Under the pieces are notes generated by a model. The model was not told the DNA's origin. It did no database searches and saw only the letters and a program-made list of their open reading frames with translations. Source: Davidsoniella eucalypti (lineage: Eukaryota > Ascomycota > Sordariomycetes > Microascales > Ceratocystidaceae). From it: DNA of 28,494 nucleotides. The stretch is from assembly GCA_004009845.1 (NCBI GenBank), contig RMBW01000279.1, forward strand, positions 1 to 28,494, given 5' to 3'. Of this stretch, positions 17,841 through 26,384 are shown piece by piece (positions within the stretch are counted from its first letter, which is position 1; each line of letters begins with the position of its first letter). The position numbers and the translations under genes are program-made.

Positions 17841-20800
17841 AAACCAGCTCTAACTTTGCTAACAAGACCAAGGGTCGTGACCTATATCCAAAAGGACATT
17901 GACTTCACAATAGAAAAGCCTCTCGACATCGCAAGCAGCGACATTCAATGCATAAGACTTCATATCGACGCGCAACCATTATTGGTCAACCTCTACAACC
18001 ATCCGACCCAGCCCCTTTTACCGCACCCGCTTGTCCAGCAATGGCAGGTTGGGAATGGCATCATCGTCGGGGACTTCAACACTCATCATCCATGGTGGTC
18101 TGTGAACTGTGAGCAATCACAGCATGCAGATGAAGTCGTTGGTTGGTTGCAGAGGAACAATGCTGACTTGGTAGTGGATCCCGAGAATGCTCTGGTCAAC
18201 AGGGGCACTTTCTTCACCACCAGGTCGCAGAAAACATCAATCATCGATCTCGCCTTCCTCACTGGGCAGATGAAGCAAACGAAAACTAGTTGGACGTGTG
18301 AAGGTCTCCACGGTTCGGATCACCAGTGCATTAAGTTGCAGTTCCACGACGCCCGAAAAAACGAAAAAGAGAAGGAAAAAATAATATATAACTTGAAAAA
18401 AACGGACTGGAAACAGTTCAGAGAGAGCCTCCAAAAAAAGGAGGCAGTAGTATTAGAAAATCTCAAAAAAAGAGATACTCGACCGGATCTGGCGGCCATT
18501 CTGACCGCCGCCATCCAGGATACCTGCGCAGAGGTGATGCCGAAGGCCCGCATCTGCCCCCGGAGTAAGCCTTGGTGGAACGACGAACTCAAGCTATTGA
18601 GGAAGTCCTTCCTGAGGGCCGAACGACATTGGAAGAAGGATAAGATCTGTCTGACGGAGTACAAAGAAAAACGAAACAGGTATTTCCATGCCATTATCAA
18701 AACCAAAGCTAACTATTTCAATTCTTTCTTAGAACAAGCAACCGGCGACGAAGTCTTCACTGCTATGAGATACACGAAACCCATAACCGACTCGTATATA
18801 CAACCACTCGAGGAAAATGGTGTCAAGGCGGAGTCTTTCGACGACAAAGCTAAGATGCTACTGAATCTTGTGGGCGGCGAAAAAGGTGAGTCCCTTGAGG
18901 ACGAAGACACTCTACCCATCCCACATCACGAGAACTCGAAATGGCCTTGGCCTAACATCTCTACCATTGAGATTGAAAGAGCTATCATGACCTCAAACCC
19001 TAAGAAGTCTGCTGGACCAGATGGGATTAATTTCCAAATGATCCAAAATGCTTATAGGGCCATCCCCGAGGTCTTCCACTATGTCTACACGGAGCTATTC
19101 ACTAAAGGACAGTGTCCTACGGTGTGGCGCCAAGGCATTGGAGTGATATTGAAAAAACCCAACAAGCCAGACTATTCCCGTATCAAGGCATATCGGATTA
19201 TCACGCTGCTGAACTGCTTAGGTAAAGTATTGGAACGAATTTTTGCACAGAGACTTGGTTTCTTGGCTGCAACAAAGGACGACCTGCTTCACCCAACGCA
19301 GTTTGGCGGACGGAAACAACGATCGACGATCGATGCAGCAATGGTTCTCATGGACCAAGTCAAGTCATGGAAAGAACAGGGCCTGAAATCGAGTATTGCA
19401 CTACTTGATATCAAAGGCGCGTTCGACCATGTTAATAGGGATACCCTACTATGGCACTGCAGAGATCTAGGTCTTCCGAATAACTGCACCCAATGGATCG
19501 CAGCCTTTCTTCAAAAGAGGAAGGTCCAGATATGTTTTGATGGCAAACGAACAAACTTCTACACTATTGACCAAGGCATACCGCAAGGCAGCCCAATCTC
19601 CCCCATTCTGTTCTTGATTTATTCGAGACTTATACACATCAACATCCCCAAATCCATCCCAGTTCATGGCATTCAGCTCTCATACATTGATGATATTCTG
19701 ATTACGGTAGCTTCCAAAAGCTTTGCAAGAAATTGCAGAGCTCTAGAGGCTATCGTCGAAGATCTCACCAGGCAAGCCGACGATAGTTCCGTCGAGTTTG
19801 AGAGCTCCAAGACTGAGCTTCTGCATTTAACAAGGAGTAAAGCAGTAAGCAATGAACACATAGACGTCCTAGGGACGACAATACAACCGTCAGAGAAGAT
19901 CAAGTGGCTAGGAATATGGCTAGACTGTCAGCTGAATTTCAGCGAGCATGTCCAAGACAGAACCCTTAAAGCAACCAGAACCCTAATGGGAATTCAACGG
20001 ATTTCGCGGAAGTATAGCGGTCTAAGTGCGAAAGCAACTAGACAGCTGTACCAAGCTGTGATTCGTCCTATCATGGAATATGGTTCGATCCTCTGGTGGA
20101 CAAAAATGAAGCCCATTTCCCTCAAGAAACATCTTGAAAAAGTACAAAGTTTGGCGATTTCCATGATGCTTGGCACCTACAAGCAGGCTCCGAAACGGGC
20201 TTGTGAAATAGAGGCTGGCATTAAACCAGTTGAGATCAACTTGGAATGGAATAACCTCAAGTACGGAACAAGACTTCTACAATTCCCTAAACACCACCCC
20301 ATACGTCATTGCGCCCAACCCACCAAGGACCATCTGAACTCGGAGTCTGACTTTGAGTCTCTTGGTATCTTGGGTCCCTACAAATTGAAGCGAGAGTCAC
20401 AAGTGCAAGCAATTGCCGTGGACATCAAGTACCTGATACCTTTCAAGGCACTTCAGCGAGCTAAAATTATATGGGAGGCACCATGGGCCAAGCGTACCCC
20501 AATCACTACACATATCCCCAAAGTCAAAAAAGAAGAAGCAAAAGAAATCCACCTGGCAACCCTAGCAACCCTATGGTTGGGCGAAGCCTATTGTCTGTAC
20601 ACTGACGGGTCTATGGAGGGTGACAAATCCTCCTATGCCTTTGTCGATATGGATAATAACACGGTGCGGTTTCAAGAGGCAAATGCCTTGGGTCCTTACA
20701 CTGAGGTTGCAGACTGCGAAAGCTATGCGATCTACAGAGCCCTTTGCTACGTTCGAAAACTGCCACTACGGAAACGAGTCCTGATCTTTGTCGATAGCCA

Positions 20801-21434
20801 AGCTGCCATCCAAAGAGTACGGAAGCCTGGTATATTCACGAACCTCATAGAGAAGCTAAACCTGCAGGACCTCGACACCAGTATAGAAATACACTGGTGC
20901 CCTGGACATGTAGGAATAGAAGGAAATGAGATAGTGGATAAGCTTGCAAAGGAGGCTCTTGAAAAAAGAGTATGCACCTCTATCGCAACCACTGGGTATA
21001 TCAAAAAAAAGATCAAAGAGAACATCTTCAACCTCTGGGACGCACTAATCAACCGTGATATCGACAAACTTGGGAATCACTATCGGTCTCTTGGTAAGAC
21101 AGGAGTGAGTGATCTGAAACCGATTGAGGGTGAGAAGAGGCTGACAACAGCCTACTATCAACTTCTAACGGGGAAGGGCGCTTACCTGCCGTACCTAAAG
21201 ACCATAGGCAAGGTATCGAGTAGCATGTGTCGTCATTGCCAGCTGGACATTGAAACTATTCAGCACTTGGTGTTGGACTGTGATATGTGGCTTGAGCAAA
21301 GACAAGAGTTGAAAGACGGCTGCGATGGTGAGATAAAGATGGAAGATCTATTTAGTAAGGCGAAGCACCAGCAAGCCTTGCTAGTATTTCTGAAAAAAAC
21401 AGGAATAGGGGGAAGAAACTGGGGAAGAGTGTAG
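17838..21434 (+). CDS. LINE ORF2 copy C, missing the first 58 residues and the last 24
   Basis: Open frame of 1198 codons starting in mid-endonuclease (VKPALTLL, residue 59 of the family). The endonuclease GDFN and SDHQ, RT SAGPDGI, DIKGAFD, QGIPQGSP and YIDD (about 674-677 in family numbering), and the RNase H acidic residues (about 981, 1019, 1044) with WCPGH are intact, as is the CCHC motif (C1189, C1192, H1201, C1206). It ends early: a G to T change makes TAG at 21432-21434 where copy B reads GAG, removing the last 24 residues. No start codon of its own is present, because the joint removed the N-terminus with its first endonuclease residues. It is therefore a dead copy despite its length. 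Confidence 0.92.
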   Translation, partial: VKPALTLLTRPRVVTYIQKDIDFTIEKPLDIASSDIQCIRLHIDAQPLLVNLYNHPTQPLLPHPLVQQWQVGNGIIVGDFNTHHPWWSVNCEQSQHADEVVGWLQRNNADLVVDPENALVNRGTFFTTRSQKTSIIDLAFLTGQMKQTKTSWTCEGLHGSDHQCIKLQFHDARKNEKEKEKIIYNLKKTDWKQFRESLQKKEAVVLENLKKRDTRPDLAAILTAAIQDTCAEVMPKARICPRSKPWWNDELKLLRKSFLRAERHWKKDKICLTEYKEKRNRYFHAIIKTKANYFNSFLEQATGDEVFTAMRYTKPITDSYIQPLEENGVKAESFDDKAKMLLNLVGGEKGESLEDEDTLPIPHHENSKWPWPNISTIEIERAIMTSNPKKSAGPDGINFQMIQNAYRAIPEVFHYVYTELFTKGQCPTVWRQGIGVILKKPNKPDYSRIKAYRIITLLNCLGKVLERIFAQRLGFLAATKDDLLHPTQFGGRKQRSTIDAAMVLMDQVKSWKEQGLKSSIALLDIKGAFDHVNRDTLLWHCRDLGLPNNCTQWIAAFLQKRKVQICFDGKRTNFYTIDQGIPQGSPISPILFLIYSRLIHINIPKSIPVHGIQLSYIDDILITVASKSFARNCRALEAIVEDLTRQADDSSVEFESSKTELLHLTRSKAVSNEHIDVLGTTIQPSEKIKWLGIWLDCQLNFSEHVQDRTLKATRTLMGIQRISRKYSGLSAKATRQLYQAVIRPIMEYGSILWWTKMKPISLKKHLEKVQSLAISMMLGTYKQAPKRACEIEAGIKPVEINLEWNNLKYGTRLLQFPKHHPIRHCAQPTKDHLNSESDFESLGILGPYKLKRESQVQAIAVDIKYLIPFKALQRAKIIWEAPWAKRTPITTHIPKVKKEEAKEIHLATLATLWLGEAYCLYTDGSMEGDKSSYAFVDMDNNTVRFQEANALGPYTEVADCESYAIYRALCYVRKLPLRKRVLIFVDSQAAIQRVRKPGIFTNLIEKLNLQDLDTSIEIHWCPGHVGIEGNEIVDKLAKEALEKRVCTSIATTGYIKKKIKENIFNLWDALINRDIDKLGNHYRSLGKTGVSDLKPIEGEKRLTTAYYQLLTGKGAYLPYLKTIGKVSSSMCRHCQLDIETIQHLVLDCDMWLEQRQELKDGCDGEIKMEDLFSKAKHQQALLVFLKKTGIGGRNWGRV

Positions 21435-21658
21435 GAAGTGACCAACGATGGTGTTGCCGGTGAGGGTGAACTAGTCGCACTTCGTGATGATTCGTGGTGT
21501 TGTTGATTTCTTTGTGTTTTTCCTTATGTTTTTTATGTTTTGTGTTATGTTTCTACTTGTTTTCTGTTATGTTTTTATTGTTTTATTTGCTTTTATTGTA
21601 CATCTTCATAGCTCTTTAGCTCCATAAGATTAATGAATTAAAAAAAAAAAAAAAAAAA
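21435..21658 (+). repeat. LINE C 3' end: former ORF2 tail, 3' UTR and A19 tail
   Basis: 21435-21507 is the last part of ORF2 in other copies (its TGA at 21505-21507 is preserved), now untranslated after the premature stop. The T-rich 3' UTR follows and ends TTAATGAATT plus 19 A. Nothing else is seen in this stretch. Confidence 0.85.
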
Positions 21659-22929
21659 TGTCTCGGCTAGAGCTCCTTGCTCTTCAGAAAGTTCTGGACG
21701 AGCTTATGGAAGCTGGCCGCATTCGTGACACGAAGTCTAACGTGGGTGCTCCAGTATTGTTCGTTCGTAAACCAGGCGGCGGTATCAGGTTCTGTGTCGA
21801 TTATAGGGCCATCAACGCTATCTCCAAGAAGGATACATACCCTCTCCCGCGTATCCAAGATACCTTACGCCGGATTTCCGAAAGTAAATGGGTTACCAAA
21901 CTGGATGTTATAGCCGCCTTTCACCGTATCAGAATCGCCCCTGGCTCCGAAGAACTCACAGCATTTCGTACGCCGCTGGGTGCCTTTGAATGGACTGTAG
22001 TTCCTTTTGGTCTTTCCAATGCACCTGCCGCTTTCCAGCGTTACATCAACAGCGTGCTACGAAAATGGCTGGGTATAAACTGTGATGCCTACATCGATGA
22101 CATAGATGTAACTTCCAACGGGACTTTGGAGGAACACAAGAAGCTAGTCCTGGAGATTGTCTCTGCTTTAGATGCTGCTGGCTTACAGCTTGACCTGCGG
22201 AAATGTGTATTCGCAGCGAAAGAAATCAAGTTCTTGGGTTTCATTGTTGGACCTAGTGTCGGCATTAAGGCCGACCCCGAGAAGACTGAAGCCATCCGCA
22301 ACTGGGAGCAGCCGAAGACTCTGAAAGGACTACGCGGATTTTTGGGTTTCATTAACTTCTATCGAGACTTTGTTCCTCATGCCTCCGCCATCTTGTCTCC
22401 GCTGGTTGCCCTTACCAAGAAAGATGTGCCGTTCGACTGGACGCCTGAGTGCTCCAAGGCTTTTGAGGAAATTAAGTCCGCGTTTATTTCTCCCCCGGTG
22501 CTAGCACCTTTCGATCCTGACCGAGAAACCGTAGTGTCCACAGACGCTTCTGGATACGCCCTTGGTGCTGAACTATCACAACGAAGCCCCGACGGCCTAT
22601 TCAGACCTGTTGCGTTTTTATCTCGCAAGCTCTCTCCGGCAGAAGCCAACTATCCTATTCACGACAAGGAAATGCTGGCTGTCTACTGGGCAATCCGTGA
22701 GTGGCGTCATTTCCTGCTTGGAACCGAGTTTGTAGTATACACTGATCACTTGAACTTGGAATATTTCCGCACGAAACGCATTCTCGGTGAACGACAGAGA
22801 CGCTGGGCCTACGAACTGTCAGATTTCTCCTTCTCTCTCCGCCATCGTCCTGGCACTGCTCAAGTAGTTCCTGACGCCCTTTCACGACGGATCAGGACAT
22901 GCCACACGACGCCACCGACGACAGACTAG
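21659..22929 (+). pseudogene. Gypsy-2 pol, RT and RNase H part
   Basis: The RT begins at LSRLELLALQK. The apparent ATG at 21658 is made by the last tail A plus TG of a Leu codon, so it is not a start. RT motifs: APVLFVRKPGGG, LDVIAAFHRI (catalytic D at about 83), VVPFGLSNAPAAFQR and YIDD at 145-148. RNase H: D296 in TDASG, E338 and D363. The frame ends shortly after DALSRR because one base is missing near 22889; in Gypsy-1 the same place continues to DQDMP, and here DQDMP reads on in the next frame. The catalytic residues of both enzymes are present. Confidence 0.92.
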
Positions 22930-24142
22930 CCAGCCGAGACCACCAAATGCTGAAAACGCTTCCCGGCAGTCCTGACTTGGTCGTTGTTGGCGCTATGTGG
23001 GCACAGGACCCAGACAAGGACATTTCTACAGACGAACAAGTTCGCACCACGGTATTAGTGTCTCCATTTCAAGACCCAGAACTGTCCCAGCTCTGGATGG
23101 ACGCACTAAAGCACAACAACCGTTGGTGGCTTGCTCGTGATCTCGTCAAATCAGGTGCACGAACTTTTCCTCCCGCTTGGGGACTGCAATGGCAGATCAG
23201 CGAATGCCGACTTGACGATAAAGGTTTACTCCGCTGGCGCGACCGCTTATGGATTCCACGTTTTGAACCCCTCCGCACTAAATTAATTCAGAACATTCAC
23301 GATTCTTATTTGGCAGGCCACCCTGGTCGTAACATTACCCGCGATCTGGTCTCTCGAGAATATGCTTGGCCTGGATTAACTTCGGACGTGCGCAGGTTTG
23401 TTTCGAATTGCTCTACTTGTGGTAAAAGCAAGATTTGGCGCGAACAAAAACGTGGTTTACTTAAGCCGTTGCCAGTGCCAGCACGGCCCTGGACAGAGCT
23501 GGCCATGGACTTTATTGGCCCTCTACCAGAGTCCCGCGGCTGCACAGCAATCTTAGGAGTCACCGATCGTCTTACCAAGTCGCAAGTGTTGATTCCAATG
23601 AAGTCTACCTCCTCTCGTGATACTGCAGAGGCCCTTCTGGTAAACGTATTCTCCCATCATGGATTTCCTTCAGCAATAGTTTCTGACCGTGGCCCCCAAT
23701 TTGCGCATTTATTTTGGGGAGAAGTTTGCAGGCGCCTAGGCATCAAGCGACGTTTGTCCACCGCTTTCCACCCACAAACCGACGGAGCCCAAGAAAGAAG
23801 TAATCAGGAAATCGAAGCCTATATTCGCAACTTCTGTTCTTTTGCTCAAAACGACTGGGCAGATCTCCTGCCGCAAGCGCAGCTTGCTCTCAACAACAGG
23901 ATCGCATCAAGCACCGGCATGTCCCCCTTCTTCGCCAACCACGGTTTCAACATCGATATCATCGAGCCGTCGACTCAAGGGCTGCCTGCTTCTGCTGGAT
24001 CTCCAGTCGAGGGTGCACAGCAGTGGCTAAGCAAGCTACGCGATGCCATGGCCTTTGCCCGCGCCTCTCTTGCCGCTGCTCAAAAAGCGCAGGAGAGAGC
24101 CTCGAACCGCCACCGTCAGCCAGCTGAGAAGTTCCATGTGGG
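22890..24142 (+). pseudogene. Gypsy-2 pol, integrase part, truncated
   Basis: Continuation of pol in the next frame (first ATG at 22899, internal). The integrase zinc finger is H-x6-H-x29-C-x2-C (residues 134, 141, 171, 174 from that ATG). The catalytic triad is D204 (MDFIGPLP), D263 (VSDRGPQF) and E299 (QERSNQE) with 58 and 35 residues between. The protein then reads to RQPAEKFHVG, where the T tract of LINE D begins and is translated as a Phe run. The GPY/F segment and any chromodomain are lost. Function would require joining to the RT frame; as it stands it is a relic. Confidence 0.92.
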
Positions 24143-24972
24143 TTTTTTTTTTTTTTTTTTTTTTTTTTAATTCATTAATCTTATGGAGCTAAAGAGCTAT
24201 GAAGATGTAAAATAAAAGCAAATAAAACAATAAAAACAATAAAAACATAACAGAAAACAAGTAGAAACATAACACAAAACATAAAAAACATAAGGAAAAA
24301 CACAAAGAAATCAACAACACCACGAATCATCACGAAGTGCGACTGGCTCACCCTCACCGGCAACACCATCGTTGGTCACTTCCTCCACTCTTCCCCAGTT
24401 TCTTCCCCCTATTCCTGTTTTTTTCAGAAATACTAACAAGGCTTGCTGGTGCTTCGCCTTACTAAATAAGTCTTCCATCTTTATCTCACCATCGCAGACG
24501 TCTTTCAACTCTTGTCTTTGCTCAAGCCACATATCACAGTCCAACACCAAGTGCTGAATAGTTTCAATGTCCAGCTGACAATGACGACACATGCTACTCG
24601 ATACCTTGCCTATGGTCTTTAGGTACGGCAGGTAAGCGCCCTTCCCCGTTAGAAGTTGATAGTAGGCTGTTGTCAGCCTCTTCTCGCCCTCTATTGGTTT
24701 CAGATCACTCACTCCTGTCTTACCAAGAGACCGATAGTGATTCCCAAGTTTGTCGATATCGCGGTTGATTAGTGTGTCCCAGAGGTTGAAGATGTTCTCT
24801 TTGATCTTTTTCTTGATATACCCAGTGGTTGCGATAGAGGTGCATACTCTTTTTTCAAGAGCCTCCTTTGCAAGCTTATCCACTATCTCATTTCCTTCTA
24901 TTCCTACATGTCCAGGGCACCAGTGTATTTCTATACTGGTGTCGAGGCCCTGCAGGTTTAGCTTCTCTATGA
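24143..24972 (-). mobile_element. LINE D: 3' end of the LINE, minus strand, joined head to head with LINE E
   Basis: T tract 24143-24168 (26 T, the longest tail here), 3' UTR 24169-24310, then the ORF2 C-terminus up to the joint at 24971/24972. The joint shares two bases (GA) with the first bases of LINE E. As the tailed partner of a full-length 5' end it matches the arrangement at 5050 in mirror image. Confidence 0.92.
24311..24972 (-). pseudogene. LINE ORF2 C-terminus (end of RNase H, zinc motif, tail)
   Basis: About 220 codons in frame from the joint to the natural TGA: the last part of RNase H (WCPGHVGIEGNE, VDKLAKEAL), the CCHC motif and the tail ending in SWCC as in copy B. The first two RNase H acidic residues are missing. 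No start codon of its own is expected; the first GTG (24883) is internal. Confidence 0.9.
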
Positions 24973-25091
24973 CAACCTCCTACATACTTTTCCACAAGTG
25001 GTACCTTTCAACCATTTCTGACCCAAATCATCTCAATCTACCTTTAAAATACGCGCCTCATCAGTACGATCATTTTGATACTGGATGCACC
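24971..25091 (+). promoter_or_regulatory. LINE E full-length 5' UTR, 121 bases
   Basis: It begins GACAACCTCC at the joint with LINE D and ends at ATGGCGCGACC. It matches 17720-17840 with few substitutions. An open frame reads through it from the antisense LINE D side, which is accidental. Confidence 0.7.
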
Positions 25092-26384
25092 ATGGCGCGA
25101 CCAACACCCGCGGTGCTGTCGTCGATGGAAGTCGACGATATTTGTATGGGAGACCCCGCTTCACAAAATTTTTCGTCAGACTCACTCTGCCTTGTCCCCA
25201 CTCCAAATCACGGGACTGAAACCCTAACCCCAACCAACACAAAAACCACCGTTAAACGTGGTTTCGAGGAGGTAGAGCTACCGAGCTCCCCTCCTGTCCC
25301 CTCAAAAAAATTCCAGGAGGCTAAGGGCCTGAAAGCTTCACGCTGGGTCGGTCCTGACAACACGGACGCCCTCATTGCCGCCGCTGTGGCAGAAATTATG
25401 CGTGGGGCCTCAACTCTGGTCTCTTTAAACCCTAAATTCGAGACCTTTCAGCTGCTGATTGCTCAGGAACTGGCGGACATGGACATTCCAGACACGCCGT
25501 CGCCGCTACCAAAGCAAAAGGCGATTGAAGCTGCGCCCGCAGACGTAGTTGCCTCATCCAAGGCACTGTTCTCTGCTGTGGTCAAGGCCACCCAAATCAC
25601 ACCAGCGCTGCCGAAGAAGGCAGACATCGATAATAACAACAAAAAGAAGAACAAGAAGAAGAAGAAGGCTCCTGCCTCTTCCGTCACTGAGCCGGCAAAG
25701 GCTGTCACTGACGCCACGACCCCCTCACCTGCGGAGACCGCTACCACTGCGCCTCCCAAGACTACAACCACCTCAACAACTAAACCGGCGCAAGCTACCG
25801 AAGCGACGCCCCCTACAAAACCGCAAGCCGCGGCCCCAGATGCCTCCGATGAAGGCTGGCAGAAGGTGACCCGCGCGAAACGTCCAAGCCCCTCTGTTAA
25901 GACTACACAGAGCACCACGCTGATGCTTATCGGTGGTGGCAAGATTCCTTCCCCAAAGCACATACGTGACTTGGTTAACTATGATGGAAAGATGAAAGCC
26001 ATTGAGGTTTGGACCTCACGTAAGAACAATGTGATGATCAAGTGCTGCAGCGAGACAGCTAAGCGCCACCTGCTCTCAACCAAGACCACCTGGCTCGCAA
26101 AACTGCGCCCCCTCGGCTGGAAGGACTGCGTGGAACCGGAAGACTGGCAACGGCTGGTCATGCACGGCGTCCCCAAGTCCGAAGTCGCGAACTTCGCGAA
26201 GGAGTTTGCCTACAGCAATGGCATCAAGCCGCTGGAGATGACCCGAGTCTTGGGCAAACCAAAGAAGGAACAACAGTGTGTATCCGTCGTATTCACTGTA
26301 CGAACCCAACAAGAAGCGAAGCACTGCCTGACTCAGCCAGTCCACTTCGCCGCGAAGCATGTCACCATCGTTGAATATGTTTAG
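25092..26384 (+). CDS. LINE ORF1, gag-like RNA-binding protein (subfamily C/E)
   Basis: 430 residues from the ATG at 25092 (MARPTPAVL) to the TAG at 26382-26384. The open frame upstream extends 114 codons through the 5' UTR and the antisense strand of LINE D, but that is a product of the joint, and the family start is the ATG used here. Same layout as the ORF1 of copy C: Ser/Pro-rich N-terminus, basic Asn/Lys run, Thr/Ala/Pro linker, conserved C-terminal region from IGGGKIPSPKHIRDLV, then WQRLVMHGV and the end VEYV. Differences from copy C are scattered and mostly in the N-terminal half, for example a four-residue shorter TQ-rich stretch. It is intact and could be functional if transcribed. 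Confidence 0.92.
   Translation: MARPTPAVLSSMEVDDICMGDPASQNFSSDSLCLVPTPNHGTETLTPTNTKTTVKRGFEEVELPSSPPVPSKKFQEAKGLKASRWVGPDNTDALIAAAVAEIMRGASTLVSLNPKFETFQLLIAQELADMDIPDTPSPLPKQKAIEAAPADVVASSKALFSAVVKATQITPALPKKADIDNNNKKKNKKKKKAPASSVTEPAKAVTDATTPSPAETATTAPPKTTTTSTTKPAQATEATPPTKPQAAAPDASDEGWQKVTRAKRPSPSVKTTQSTTLMLIGGGKIPSPKHIRDLVNYDGKMKAIEVWTSRKNNVMIKCCSETAKRHLLSTKTTWLAKLRPLGWKDCVEPEDWQRLVMHGVPKSEVANFAKEFAYSNGIKPLEMTRVLGKPKKEQQCVSVVFTVRTQQEAKHCLTQPVHFAAKHVTIVEYV

Larger units (their letters stand above)
17838..21658 (+). mobile_element. LINE C right arm: ORF2 from residue 59 to the A tail, plus strand
   Basis: A 5'-truncated plus-strand LINE segment with ORF2 (17838-21434), a 3' UTR and a tail of 19 A (21640-21658). 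It joins the left arm head to head with three shared bases. About 400 bases of ORF2 are present in both arms. Immediately after the tail comes Gypsy-2 pol. No matching target duplication is visible between its flanks and those of LINE B. Confidence 0.92.
21659..24142 (+). mobile_element. Gypsy-2: pol fragment of a second chromovirus, cut at both ends by LINE tails
   Basis: Plus-strand Gypsy pol from just upstream of the RT to just after the integrase core, without LTRs, gag, protease or chromodomain. It lies between the A tail of LINE C and the T tract of LINE D. By eye the protein is around 70% identical to Gypsy-1 pol, so it is a related but separate family. The ends are defined by LINE insertion sites, not by its own termini. 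Confidence 0.93.

Noticed and set aside
5912..21659. Target-site duplication bracketing the LINE B to LINE C block
   Set aside because: The bases before the T tract at 5913 and after the A tail at 21658 do not match beyond a trivial A.
21658..21660. ATG as a start codon for Gypsy-2 pol
   Set aside because: It is formed by the last A of the LINE C tail plus TG of a Leu codon inside pol; the true polyprotein starts upstream and is lost.
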